Assembly (NCBI GenBank): GCA_009786925.1
Contig: WRGY01000120.1
Span: forward strand, 1-38,503
Origin: Defluviitaleaceae bacterium
GTDB taxonomy: Bacteria > Bacillota > Clostridia > Lachnospirales > WQUN01
DNA length: 38,503 nucleotides
Direction: 5' to 3'
Part shown: positions 16,807-25,806 of the stretch, one piece after another
Position numbering within the stretch: position 1 is the stretch's first letter
Layout of the letters: the number at the start of each line of letters is the position of its first letter
The notes under the pieces: model-generated
The model's database searches: none
What the model was told of the DNA's origin: nothing
The model's input: only the letters and a program-made list of their open reading frames with translations
Program-made: the position numbers and the translations under genes

Positions 16807-17520
16807 GGGGTTATCGTTATTTTTTACGGAAATTGCTAATGTCATACACGAAACATGTGACGCACCTGCTTTTTTTAGGGCTTTTGCGCATTCGTTAAGA
16901 CTCGCGCCCGTGGTAAAGATGTCATCGGTGAGAATTATTTTTTTTCCTTTCACCATCTCGCCGTTTGTTATTTCAAAAATATCTTTTACATTTTCTGCAC
17001 GGAGTGAGGGATGGACTTCGGACTGGGGTATGGTGTCAAACACACGCCGCAAGATAAGTCGCATGGGGATTTTGAGAGCCCTTGCCAGCGGAATGGTTAT
17101 TGTTTCTGCCTGATTAAAACCACGCTCGGATTGCTTTTTTCGATGCATGGGGACAGGGACAATAAAATCAGCCTGTGGCAATGTAGCACGACCACTGTAT
17201 TCCTTTGCCCACAGCAATCCGAGACCCTGAGCTATACGTTTTTTGCTATTAAATTTCATATCGTTGATAAGCTCACTCATCAGCTCATCATATGTAAATG
17301 CCGAGATGTTGTGGGAAAAATAAAATTTTCGGCCTCGGCAGTGAGTGCAGTTAGAAACTGCCGCCTCTGTAGGTGCGCCGCATTTACAAAAAGGTGCGGC
17401 AACAGGCTCAAACAGCCCTCGACAATCATCACAAACAAAACGCTCCGGGGCGTTTAGCGGGAACAAAACCTTACATGATATACATGTAGGCGGATAGAGC
17501 CAGTCGAGGATTGCATCCAA
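16804..17520 (-). CDS. comF: ComF-family phosphoribosyltransferase-like protein
   Basis: A 238-residue ComFC-type protein. An N-terminal double zinc ribbon (C13, C16, C30, C33 and C45, C47, C58, C61) is followed by a phosphoribosyltransferase domain with the PRPP loop ILTDDIFTTGAS (196-207) and the VPVPMHRKKQSERGFNQA segment typical of ComF. In Bacillus and other naturally competent bacteria it is needed for DNA uptake, acting on incoming single strands with ComFA and DprA. The start is TTG: no in-frame ATG lies before the upstream TGA, and GAGCGG is the only nearby ribosome-site candidate. It follows recD2 but is separated from it by the palindromic insertion. Confidence 0.92.
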   Translation of the reverse strand: MDAILDWLYPPTCISCKVLFPLNAPERFVCDDCRGLFEPVAAPFCKCGAPTEAAVSNCTHCRGRKFYFSHNISAFTYDELMSELINDMKFNSKKRIAQGLGLLWAKEYSGRATLPQADFIVPVPMHRKKQSERGFNQAETITIPLARALKIPMRLILRRVFDTIPQSEVHPSLRAENVKDIFEITNGEMVKGKKIILTDDIFTTGASLNECAKALKKAGASHVSCMTLAISVKNNDNP

Positions 17521-17550
17521 ATTTAACCGCTCATTTCATTTATATTTTCA

Positions 17551-17764
17551 GGAGTGGTCGAAACGCGCTGGCAGAGGGGCGCGAGCGGAAGATTGCAGTG
17601 AGCGATTGCGTGCGCCGCGTAGCGCATTATCACGGCTAAAAAATACTAGCCGACGACGGCAACGTCGGAGGCAGTATTTTTCCGTGATACCAGCGGAGCA
17701 AAGGCGTAGCATAGCGAATGCAACTTCCGCTCGCGCCCCTCTGCCAGCGCGTTTCGACCACTCC
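17551..17764. mobile_element. MITE-like palindromic insertion with 10-bp target duplication
   Basis: A 214-bp element beginning GGAGTGGTCGAAACG and ending in its reverse complement. The terminal arms 17551-17591 and 17724-17764 are perfectly complementary over 41 bp. The interior is also largely self-complementary: tatcacgg/ccgtgata, aaaaatact/agtattttt and gacg/cgtc pair in register, so the whole element can fold into one long hairpin. The direct repeat tatattttca flanks it exactly (17541-17550 and 17765-17774), as expected for a transposase-made target duplication. The right copy includes the recD2 stop codon, so the insertion fell just behind that gene. There is no open reading frame inside: it is non-autonomous. 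Confidence 0.85.
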
Positions 17765-17771
17765 TATATTT

Positions 17772-19997
17772 TCAGAGGTCACAATCCTTTAATCGGCGGG
17801 CAAGTGCCGTGTAGCGATTTGTGATTTTATTATTGTCAATCATACGGAACATTGTTTCAGGGATGCCGACAAGTACGGCGAGTTCTCGGGCGCGTGTGAC
17901 GGCCGTGTATAGCAGATTGCGTGTAAACAACATCGGCGGGCCGCTAAAAACAGGGATAATAACGGCGCGGTATTCACTGCCCTGCGACTTGTGGACGGTG
18001 ACGGCATATGCAAGCTCCAGTTCATCAAGCTGAGAAAAACTATAATTAACACGGCGATTGTCATCAAACTGCACAACAAGGCCGTCATCCTCACTGATGG
18101 CATGGATGATACCCATGTCGCCGTTAAACACACCTTCTCCAAAATCCACACGATGCCCTCGCTCGTTAAAGCTTTCCCATACCGCATCATAATTGTTACG
18201 GATTTGCATGACCTTGTCGCCTTCTCGGAATATAACGGCACCGAACTCACGCTCGCGTTTTTTTGAAGATGGGGGATTAAGTTTTGCTTGCAGAATATTA
18301 TTGAGATGTGTGACCCCAAGCAGTGACTTTCGCATAGGCGAAAGCACCTGTATGTCGTGGAGCGGGTCGAAACCCTTGTATGCGGGCAGGCGTGTTGCGA
18401 TGAGGTCAAGAATGGTCTGCAAAGCATCCTCGGGATTTTGGCGATTTACAAAGAAAAAATCTTTTTCCTTATCATTGAGTTCGGGATATTCGCCTTTGTT
18501 TATCCTATGCGCATTAGTGATAATCGCACTTTCGGCGGCCTGTCTGAAAATTTCTGTCAAACGCGCAACGGGCAAGCAATCGGAGGCAATGAGGTCTTTA
18601 AGCACATTGCCCGCACCGACGGAGGGGAGCTGGTCCATATCACCCACAAGGATGAGGCGTGTCCCGTCTGCCACCGCATCGAGCAGACTCTTCATTAGAA
18701 GTATATCAATCATCGAGCATTCGTCTACAATGAGTACATCCGTTTCGAGAGGGTTTTCCTCGTCTCTTCGGAATGTCTGTCGGCGCGAGTTCTCGGACAT
18801 AAACTCCACCTCCAACAGACGATGGATGGTCTTTGCCTCACGCCCCGTCGTCTCGGACATACGCTTTGCGGCACGCCCCGTAGGAGCGGCAAGCGTAACG
18901 GTAAGCTCCTGCTTTTCAAGCAACCCGATAATGGCATTTATGGTTGTTGTCTTTCCCGTACCCGGCCCGCCGGTAAGTATAAGTACACCCTGCGCCGTAG
19001 CGGCAACCACCGCTTTCATCTGACTATCGGACAGAGCCACATCAGTTTTTTGGGATTTTGGGTTCAAAGCCACTGCGGTCTTTAATGTTGTCAATTTCCT
19101 TGCAACCTTTAGCTCCGCATAATACAGCGCACTTGCAAAAACGATTGGCTCTTCTTCATCTGTTAGGATTTCTCGGATTATGTGACGCTCCATTTGCATT
19201 TTTGCAAGCTCATTTTCTACCAAAGAAGGATTACAATAGAGCAGCTCCGATGCCTGTCGGATAAGGGCGGCAGTGGGCATGTATGTATGCCCTTCGGCGG
19301 TGGCCTCCCAGAGACAAAAGCGCACACCTGCCGAAATGCGGTCGGGGGCATCGCGTGATACTCCGAGGCGATATGCAATCGCATCAGCCGTCTTAAATCC
19401 TATGCCGTCTATGTCGTCAGCGAGGCGATAGGGATTTTGTTTGATTGAGGTTATGGTGTCCTCTTTGTAACGCTTATAGATTTTCATGGCGGCGGCAGGA
19501 GTGATTCCGTTGGATTGCAAAAAAAGCATGGCATTACGCTGGTCATGCTGTGCGTGGAAGCTTTCGGATAAGGCGAGTGCTTTTTTAAGGGAAATACCTT
19601 TTATGCGTGAGAGCTTTTCCGGGTCGTTTTCTATTATATCGAAGGAATCCTCTCCGAAACGTGCTACGATGAGGCGTGCCGTTTTTGCACCTATGCCCTT
19701 TATTACACCCGAGGCGAGGTATTTTTCTATACCTGCGATGGTACCGGGCTTCACGCGCTCAGAGTGAGATACAGAAAACTGGCGACCGTATTTTGGATTT
19801 TCTACATATGTACCATGGGCTACGATGTTTTCTCCTTCGAGTGGGTTGGCAAGAAAGCCTGTGCAAGTGATTTCTTCTTCATCGGATTCATCAGAATTTG
19901 CAGGCTGTATAGAAAACACGGTATAGCCGTTGTCTTCGTTGTGAAAAATTACATTCTCGATTATGCCTTCGAGGGTAAGGTTTTCGGCTTGGCTCAT
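17772..19997 (-). CDS. recD2: RecD2-type 5'-3' DNA helicase
   Basis: A 741-residue SF1B helicase of the RecD2 (RecD-like, not RecBCD-associated) family. The N-terminal extension (about 1-320) carries helix-hairpin-helix segments (KGIGAKTARLI, DIDGIGFKTADAIAY) typical of RecD2. The motor has Walker A GGPGTGKT (343-350), motif II VDECS (D425, E426), GDMDQLPSVG (452-461) and the C-terminal TVHKSQGSEY and YTAVTRAR motifs. RecD2 unwinds DNA in repair and replication-fork maintenance. Its ATG overlaps the stop of the RNA methyltransferase gene (ATGA). The stop codon now lies within the target duplication of the palindromic element. Confidence 0.95.
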   Translation of the reverse strand: MSQAENLTLEGIIENVIFHNEDNGYTVFSIQPANSDESDEEEITCTGFLANPLEGENIVAHGTYVENPKYGRQFSVSHSERVKPGTIAGIEKYLASGVIKGIGAKTARLIVARFGEDSFDIIENDPEKLSRIKGISLKKALALSESFHAQHDQRNAMLFLQSNGITPAAAMKIYKRYKEDTITSIKQNPYRLADDIDGIGFKTADAIAYRLGVSRDAPDRISAGVRFCLWEATAEGHTYMPTAALIRQASELLYCNPSLVENELAKMQMERHIIREILTDEEEPIVFASALYYAELKVARKLTTLKTAVALNPKSQKTDVALSDSQMKAVVAATAQGVLILTGGPGTGKTTTINAIIGLLEKQELTVTLAAPTGRAAKRMSETTGREAKTIHRLLEVEFMSENSRRQTFRRDEENPLETDVLIVDECSMIDILLMKSLLDAVADGTRLILVGDMDQLPSVGAGNVLKDLIASDCLPVARLTEIFRQAAESAIITNAHRINKGEYPELNDKEKDFFFVNRQNPEDALQTILDLIATRLPAYKGFDPLHDIQVLSPMRKSLLGVTHLNNILQAKLNPPSSKKREREFGAVIFREGDKVMQIRNNYDAVWESFNERGHRVDFGEGVFNGDMGIIHAISEDDGLVVQFDDNRRVNYSFSQLDELELAYAVTVHKSQGSEYRAVIIPVFSGPPMLFTRNLLYTAVTRARELAVLVGIPETMFRMIDNNKITNRYTALARRLKDCDL

Positions 19998-20752
19998 GGG
20001 GCTATTGTAGCATAACTTTGTCTTTGCCGCACAGCTTCGTAGAGTAGGATGCTGCCCGCTACAGAGGCATTTAGAGACTCAGTATCGGCGGTCATAGGTA
20101 AGCGGATAAGGGCATGAGCGGCGGCGCGAGCGGCATCAGAAATGCCGCGAGACTCATTGCCCACAAGAAGGCAGAGGCTCCTACGCATGTCTGTGTCATA
20201 TGGCAGAGCATCACCGCGTGGGTGCGCGGCAAAAATCGGGACAGATGCCGCGGCGAGTGCGTCAAATATTTCGTTAGGATTTGCATTGTCAACGATGGGC
20301 AATCTAAGGACTGCTCCCGCGGCGGCACGCAAAACCTTTGGGCTGTAGATGTCACAGCTGCCCGCTGTAAAAACAACGCCGCTTGTACCTGCCGCGACGG
20401 CTGTGCGGATTAGTGTACCGACATTGCCCGGGTCGTTTAGATTTTCTCCCATAAGGATAAAAGCAGTGTCGCATAAAATGGTGTCGAGAGAGTGTGGAAT
20501 TTTTTCACATACAGCGATTATGCCTTGGGGAGTAACGGTATCGGCGAGGCTTTGGAATATACTGTCGCGCACTACATCACAGCGTGCGCGGGATGTGTAA
20601 GGTGTAAGGTCATGTGTGTCTGCGTATTTGCGCGAGGCGATGTAGTGGACTATGTTGAAATGGTAAGGGATTTCTGCGATAAATTTTTCGCCCTCTATTA
20701 TAAAAAGGCCTGACTCATCGCGTGCTTTTTTTGTTTTTAAATGCTTTAGCAT
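19994..20752 (-). CDS. TrmH/SpoU-family RNA 2'-O-methyltransferase
   Basis: A 252-residue SPOUT methyltransferase with the three family motifs: ENLNDPGNVGTLIRTA (about 103-118), LLVGNESRGIS, and RLPMTADTESLNASVAGSIL. The N-terminal 90 residues (KARDESGLFIIEGEKFIAE) form the substrate-binding domain seen in RlmB/TsnR-type rRNA methyltransferases. The exact target nucleotide cannot be assigned. Its ATG lies 7 bp inside the end of the kinase gene and its stop overlaps the recD2 start, so the three genes are cotranscribed. Confidence 0.92.
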   Translation of the reverse strand: MLKHLKTKKARDESGLFIIEGEKFIAEIPYHFNIVHYIASRKYADTHDLTPYTSRARCDVVRDSIFQSLADTVTPQGIIAVCEKIPHSLDTILCDTAFILMGENLNDPGNVGTLIRTAVAAGTSGVVFTAGSCDIYSPKVLRAAAGAVLRLPIVDNANPNEIFDALAAASVPIFAAHPRGDALPYDTDMRRSLCLLVGNESRGISDAARAAAHALIRLPMTADTESLNASVAGSILLYEAVRQRQSYATIAP

Positions 20753-23700
20753 GATATAAACCTAACCAAGTATGAATTTAGAATTTTAATGTCAATGGGC
20801 TTTGACATAAACCCGGAAAAACCATTTTTCATAAATACTTCGGCTTGTCCCTTTACGGCATTTGCAGTGAGGGCAACTATGGGTCGGGTATATCCCATGC
20901 TGCGCAGTCTCTGTGTTGTCTCTATGCCGTCCATCTCGGGCATCATATGGTCCATAAAAATAATGTCATAGATATTGCCCTGCGTAATTTTATCTATTGC
21001 GGCATGTCCGCTTTCTACGAGTTCTACACTTAGGCCAAATGAATCAAGCATGGCTTCTGCTACATAGAGATTTGTGTCCACATCGTCCACGACAAGCACA
21101 CTGCCATTTGGGAGCTGTGTCGGCACAAAATCAAAATCCTTTGCCGATGACAATGCTCCCGATTCAAAATTTTGTAATTTTTTTGCCAGTTCATCTCCCA
21201 ATATTTCTGTAGCTGCTATTTTTTGAGGTATGTCAATTGTAACATGAGTGCCTTTGCCGACTTCACTCTGCATATCAAAATCGGCATCCATTATTTGTAC
21301 CATACTGTATACGATGGGAAGCCCCAGCCCCGTACCTGCCACAAAGGGCATTTCGTTTTCATGAAATCGCAGGTAGTCACTGCCTTGCAACTCTTCTATT
21401 TGTTGCTTGCTCATGCCTATGCCCGTGTCTTTTACGGAGAGGGATAGCACCATATAGCCCTCTTTTTCATGTTCCTTGCGTTCCAGCGACAAGATAATCG
21501 AGCCTGACTCTGTGTATTTGAATGCATTTGTCAACAGATTATTTATTATTTGCTTTATACGCAAAGAATCTCCAACCAATGTCACCGGGATATTTTTATC
21601 GACATACATTTCGAATGTAATATCCTTGTTGTCCAGATATACCAGATGCAAATGGGAAACATCGTTTGCGACACTTGCTATACTGTATTCATTTTCCAAG
21701 AGGAGCATTTTGCCCGACTCGATTTTAGAAAAATCCAAAATATCATTTACGATATTTAAAAGCGTTTTAGAAGAATCGTAGATTTTTGAAAAAGCCTCTT
21801 CTGTATGAGGCGGCATGGTTTGGTTGCGCAGTTGTATTTCGGATATGCCCATGACGGCAGTGATAGGTGTGCGGATTTCGTGACTCATCCTTGCCAAAAA
21901 CCTGCTTTTTGCCTTATTGCTTTCTTCCAGCTCCATTGCGGCTCGGAGAGGACGCAGGTCTATACTGTATGCAATGATAATAGATTTGCCATAATGGTTG
22001 AGCCTTAGCCATTTTGCGTCGGCCGGCATTTCTTCTCCATTTGGCAGGATAAAAAGCCAGTCACTTTGCGAATATCCTTCTTTTGCGGCAAGGGTAATCA
22101 GCTTTGTATTTAGCTCGACAACAGGAGTACCGCAGGGCTGGATGGGTGCGCTAAACTTTGTCCAGTTGTCACCAAACTCATCCGCATCGGTGAGGCCAAA
22201 TGCGTCCAGCAAATATTTATTACAACCTATACATTTGGAGCCGTCCTCTTCCCACAGCTCAATCAGTATCGGGCTGATGTCCAGCAGTTTCCTTGCAAGC
22301 TCCATAGACTCGCGCAATTTTATTTCTGTTTCATGTTCCTTTTTCAGAGTGGATTGTTCTATGTTATTTAACACACTCGTAAACATGAGCCCCGCCGAGG
22401 CGATAATGTCCATCTCATCTTTATTAAATGCACGCACCTTCTCACAATCTTGCAGAGAAAAAAAGCCTGCGATTTTATTGTTTAAAAACATAGGAAGCAC
22501 TACAACAGAAACGACCTCATATTCAATAAAATGCGCCTGTATAGAAGGTGATAAGTTTGTTATCGGCCCATTAACATTAAATCCGTCCAAGAGACTGCCA
22601 AAAAACTCGGGACTCGCACTATATGGCAATGCAAAACCGTCTGCATATTTTTTTCTGTGTTGTCCCGATTCACTTAGCCATTCATGACGTTTGATAAAGT
22701 ATATATCGCCGTCTCTTTCTTCATGTTGCCAAATAGAAGCGCGGTCTACACCCAGTAGCAAACCGATGATTTCTACGCCTTTTACCAGTGAGTTCATGCT
22801 ATTGGATTCTGTCGCAGTCAACAAAATCTGTGCCGCATTGTTTACGGCATCCAACAAATCCTCTCTGTATTCCAGCCTTGCGATTATATTGTTTACCTCT
22901 GCCACGATTTCGTTAAATGCACCTTGGAATGCGGCCTCGTTGATTCTAAAATCCAATCCGCCCTGCTCGATGGTAATTTTTGTATTAATAAAATTCTTTT
23001 GTAATGAGCGGAGTGTGTCTACAATCTCAGAAAATGCATGTGAGACATCTCTGATTTCGTCGTTTTGCTCAATCGCAAAATCTACGTTTATGTTACCTCT
23101 TGCGACCTGTATCGCAGAAAGAGCAAGCTGTGCCAGCGGAGCCACTTTTTTAAGTATAACAAACACACCCACAATACTGATTAACGCAAACAAGACGACG
23201 GATATACTCGCCGCGAGTTCGTATCTCGCGGAAGCCCTGTATGCGTCGTCCAGATAAAGTTGTGTGCGATACTCCACTGTTTCTGATAACCTGTTTAGGG
23301 TGTGTACAATGGGTAGTCTGCCGATTTCGTAGTAATGGCCAAACATTATGGACACGGCCAAATCCGAGTCCCCGGCGTTTTTGGCGTTAAATGCTTGCTC
23401 TTCGAAGGTTGCAAGTGTATTTGATAGATTTAGTGCATGTTCTATCATATTACGCTCTGACCGAGGTGCGTTAAACTCGCTAAATGTTTGAACCGCACGT
23501 TCTCTGCGTCTTACATTTTTTATTTCGTTCCAATAGTCATCATACTCATTTCGATTGCCCGTAACAGCATATGCACGCGCCCATCTTGTCAAATCTGCGG
23601 ATGCACTCTGCAAGTCCTGCACCGCTAATATAAGGCTGTATCTTTGCTCGAATGCGGCCTTTAGCCTACTGCCCGCATTAGATGCAAGCAAAGAAAAACA

Positions 23701-23889
23701 TATATTAATACCTGCCAAAACAACAAAGACGATAATCAGCAACTTTGTTAAAACCGATATACGTATGATGCCCACCCCTGAAAAAATGCGTGTTGATATT
23801 CCGTTTGGATTATACTCGCAAAAGGTGGTGTTGTCACTCCCCGCCCAGCATGACGGCTGCGATGATATTTGCGGTGGGATACATCGCAT
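20746..23889 (-). CDS. Hybrid sensor histidine kinase with receiver domain
   Basis: Up to 1047 residues. Domains in order: membrane segment (about 46-69), extracytoplasmic four-helix-type sensor (70-222), membrane segment (226-247), HAMP (about 248-300), GAF-like domain (about 355-510), PAS-like domain (530-650), HisKA with SHEIRTP (phospho-acceptor H670), ATPase with NNLLTNAFKYT and DTGIGM/GTGLGL, and a C-terminal receiver (D935, D936, phospho-acceptor D980, T1008, K1030). It senses an unknown signal at the membrane and probably relays phosphate to a separate output protein. The start is uncertain: ATG 23889 overlaps the upstream gene by 56 bp with a weak ribosome site, and GTG 23775 just before the first membrane segment is possible. 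Confidence 0.93.
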   Translation of the reverse strand: MRCIPPQISSQPSCWAGSDNTTFCEYNPNGISTRIFSGVGIIRISVLTKLLIIVFVVLAGINICFSLLASNAGSRLKAAFEQRYSLILAVQDLQSASADLTRWARAYAVTGNRNEYDDYWNEIKNVRRRERAVQTFSEFNAPRSERNMIEHALNLSNTLATFEEQAFNAKNAGDSDLAVSIMFGHYYEIGRLPIVHTLNRLSETVEYRTQLYLDDAYRASARYELAASISVVLFALISIVGVFVILKKVAPLAQLALSAIQVARGNINVDFAIEQNDEIRDVSHAFSEIVDTLRSLQKNFINTKITIEQGGLDFRINEAAFQGAFNEIVAEVNNIIARLEYREDLLDAVNNAAQILLTATESNSMNSLVKGVEIIGLLLGVDRASIWQHEERDGDIYFIKRHEWLSESGQHRKKYADGFALPYSASPEFFGSLLDGFNVNGPITNLSPSIQAHFIEYEVVSVVVLPMFLNNKIAGFFSLQDCEKVRAFNKDEMDIIASAGLMFTSVLNNIEQSTLKKEHETEIKLRESMELARKLLDISPILIELWEEDGSKCIGCNKYLLDAFGLTDADEFGDNWTKFSAPIQPCGTPVVELNTKLITLAAKEGYSQSDWLFILPNGEEMPADAKWLRLNHYGKSIIIAYSIDLRPLRAAMELEESNKAKSRFLARMSHEIRTPITAVMGISEIQLRNQTMPPHTEEAFSKIYDSSKTLLNIVNDILDFSKIESGKMLLLENEYSIASVANDVSHLHLVYLDNKDITFEMYVDKNIPVTLVGDSLRIKQIINNLLTNAFKYTESGSIILSLERKEHEKEGYMVLSLSVKDTGIGMSKQQIEELQGSDYLRFHENEMPFVAGTGLGLPIVYSMVQIMDADFDMQSEVGKGTHVTIDIPQKIAATEILGDELAKKLQNFESGALSSAKDFDFVPTQLPNGSVLVVDDVDTNLYVAEAMLDSFGLSVELVESGHAAIDKITQGNIYDIIFMDHMMPEMDGIETTQRLRSMGYTRPIVALTANAVKGQAEVFMKNGFSGFMSKPIDIKILNSYLVRFISC

Positions 23890-24817
23890 TGAGAGCTTCT
23901 TGAAATGTATTGTTTTGCGCTCCTACTTCTAAAAGAATACTAAGCGGGGTCATATGCAGGCTATAGCGAAACTCCAGCAAGTAGATTCTGCGAGCCAGCC
24001 CCGGGTACAGCTGGTTTGCGGCGAGTTGCAGATTAAAGCTTAGGGCGAGGTTTTCTCGGCGATATGGATTTGGCAACCATTGCACGGGGGTTATTTCGCC
24101 CCTACGATAACGGCGGCTCAGGCCGTTTACAAACATTATGCGAGCAGTGCGTTTGCCGTTTACATATGTCACCATCGGCGCAACATGGGGGCCCACACCG
24201 TCGCGGTGAAGGTCGATTACAATCTGTATCGAAGGGTTGTCCGCAAGGATTTGTTTAATTACAGGCTCGAGACGTTCATATGAACCGGGTCTATGGGGTC
24301 GGCCTTCTATCATGTCGAAGCGTTCCATATGATGCTTTACTGTTATGCCATGTTCGTTTTCGAGGATATTTGCCAGATACGCACCTACACCAAACACACC
24401 CGTCATCGGGTCGGCAGGGTCGCTGTCCACAAACATTTCCATAGAATGCGCATGAAAAATCAGCACTTGCGGGCCGTCTGTGGTGATGTCGAGCGTGAGG
24501 TCTTTGTTAATAAATTCCTCTACATCTATATCAGACTCCAACAAAATCGTCCCGGGGTCTGTTAAAAATATGTTTGAAGTGAGATAATTAAAATCCATGA
24601 GACGTAAAATTTGGTTTTGCGAAAGCGGAATCAAACTTGGGGACACCTCGGTATTAGCTTTTCGCAAAACGGCGATTTTTGATGGGCCGCCCGACTTTAT
24701 AAACACTGTCTCTTCTTGATAAACATAGACGGGAGAGCGTGGGAGTAGTATTATTGCCGCGCACAACAGCATTGCCGATAACACGGCGCGGGATTTTATT
24801 ACGACAATTTTGTTCAC
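23834..24817 (-). CDS. spoIIP: SpoIIP-like cell-wall amidase
   Basis: A 327-residue protein with one N-terminal membrane segment (about 11-30) and a SpoIIP-type amidase domain. Matching motifs are VLIFHAHSMEMF (H122, H124, E127), VIDLHRDGVG (H204-R205-D206) and ILLEVGAQNNTFQEA (E297). SpoIIP is an N-acetylmuramoyl-L-alanine amidase/endopeptidase that with SpoIID degrades septal peptidoglycan during engulfment in sporulation. The usual Thr-Gly of H-T-H-G-T-E is replaced by Ala-Ser here (HAHSME). The start is GTG with GAGGTGG 7 nt upstream. It is divergent from the AEC transporter gene with only 45 bp between them. Confidence 0.88.
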   Translation of the reverse strand: MNKIVVIKSRAVLSAMLLCAAIILLPRSPVYVYQEETVFIKSGGPSKIAVLRKANTEVSPSLIPLSQNQILRLMDFNYLTSNIFLTDPGTILLESDIDVEEFINKDLTLDITTDGPQVLIFHAHSMEMFVDSDPADPMTGVFGVGAYLANILENEHGITVKHHMERFDMIEGRPHRPGSYERLEPVIKQILADNPSIQIVIDLHRDGVGPHVAPMVTYVNGKRTARIMFVNGLSRRYRRGEITPVQWLPNPYRRENLALSFNLQLAANQLYPGLARRIYLLEFRYSLHMTPLSILLEVGAQNNTFQEALNAMYPTANIIAAVMLGGE

Positions 24818-24862
24818 AGTTTTACCACCTCACACTAATATATGCACAATGGAGGCCGTTTA

Positions 24863-25804
24863 ATGTTCGCTCATTTTATTTTTAGTATCAACACAGTGTT
24901 TCCGTTGTTTTTGCTTATATCACTTGGTTTTTTTCTGCGGCGTATTGAGTTTTTGCCAAAGTCATTTTTTACCGCCGGCAATCGCATGGTTTTTTACATA
25001 TTGCTCCCCGTTTCGTTGTTTAACAGCATCTACAATGCTGATTTGAGTGGGCTTGCAAGCTTTAGCTTTGCGGCGTTCAGCGTCGGTGCTACGGTTGCGA
25101 GTTTTGCGGCGGCGTGGGTCATTTCTCTTTTGGTCGTTAAAGAAAAAGACGTGCGCGGAGCGTTTACACAGGGAGCATTCCGCTCAAATGTAGTGTTTGT
25201 TGGCTTGCCACTCATGCGCAATCTGGCGGGGGATGAAGGTGTTGCCGTATTTGCTCTGGTCATCGCACTCAGTGTGCCTGCCGTTAACATTTGTTCCATT
25301 TTTGTGCTTTCGGTCTATGCAGACCAAAGGGTAAAAATCTTGCAAGTTCTTATCTCCATAGCAAAAAATCCACTCCTGATTGGCATGTTTTTTGGCTTTG
25401 TTTTTTCGCTGCTCGGAATCGAATTGCCCTATGTATTTAACCGCACACTAAACGACCTGGCCGGCATGTCTACGTCCATGGCACTAATCTGTCTCGGCGG
25501 AGGGATTACTCTTATCGGCTTCGACAAAAAGACAAAATACGCCATCATTGCCACAGTCATAAAAATAATCATACTGCCCATAACATTTACTGCCGCCGCA
25601 TACGCAATCGGTTTTAGGGGGGTAGAACTCGCCGCATTTATGGTATTGGGCGGCCTTCCGTCAGCGATTTCCGGCTACACAGCTGTGATGGAAATGGGCG
25701 GCGATGGGCATACCGCAAGCAATATCGTGTTGATTTCTACGCTGTTTTCTTCGATTACACTTACATTTTTTGTATATGTAATGATGGCGACAGGCTTGTT
25801 TTAA
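24863..25804 (+). CDS. AEC-family (auxin efflux carrier-like) transporter
   Basis: A 313-residue integral membrane protein with about ten hydrophobic segments arranged as two five-helix halves. It has the AEC pattern of Asn and Gly/Pro breaks in helices (RMVFYILLPVSLFNSIYNAD; FRSNVVFVGLPL; LICLGGGITLIG; LGGLPSAISGYTAV). Members export or import organic acids such as malate or unidentified metabolites; the substrate here is unknown. ATG 24863 is chosen because GGAGG lies 7 nt upstream; an ATG 21 bp earlier has no such site. It converges on hemW with 2 bp between the stops. Confidence 0.9.
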   Translation: MFAHFIFSINTVFPLFLLISLGFFLRRIEFLPKSFFTAGNRMVFYILLPVSLFNSIYNADLSGLASFSFAAFSVGATVASFAAAWVISLLVVKEKDVRGAFTQGAFRSNVVFVGLPLMRNLAGDEGVAVFALVIALSVPAVNICSIFVLSVYADQRVKILQVLISIAKNPLLIGMFFGFVFSLLGIELPYVFNRTLNDLAGMSTSMALICLGGGITLIGFDKKTKYAIIATVIKIIILPITFTAAAYAIGFRGVELAAFMVLGGLPSAISGYTAVMEMGGDGHTASNIVLISTLFSSITLTFFVYVMMATGLF

Positions 25805-25806
25805 TG

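Noticed and set aside
18193-19023. Long open frame on the plus strand (276 codons) opposite recD2
   Set aside because: It lies wholly antisense to conserved helicase motifs, has Ser/Arg-rich composition typical of a shadow frame, and lacks a ribosome site.
21998-22687. 229-codon plus-strand frame opposite the histidine kinase
   Set aside because: Antisense to the GAF/PAS region of a clearly real gene; composition is that of a reverse-frame artefact.
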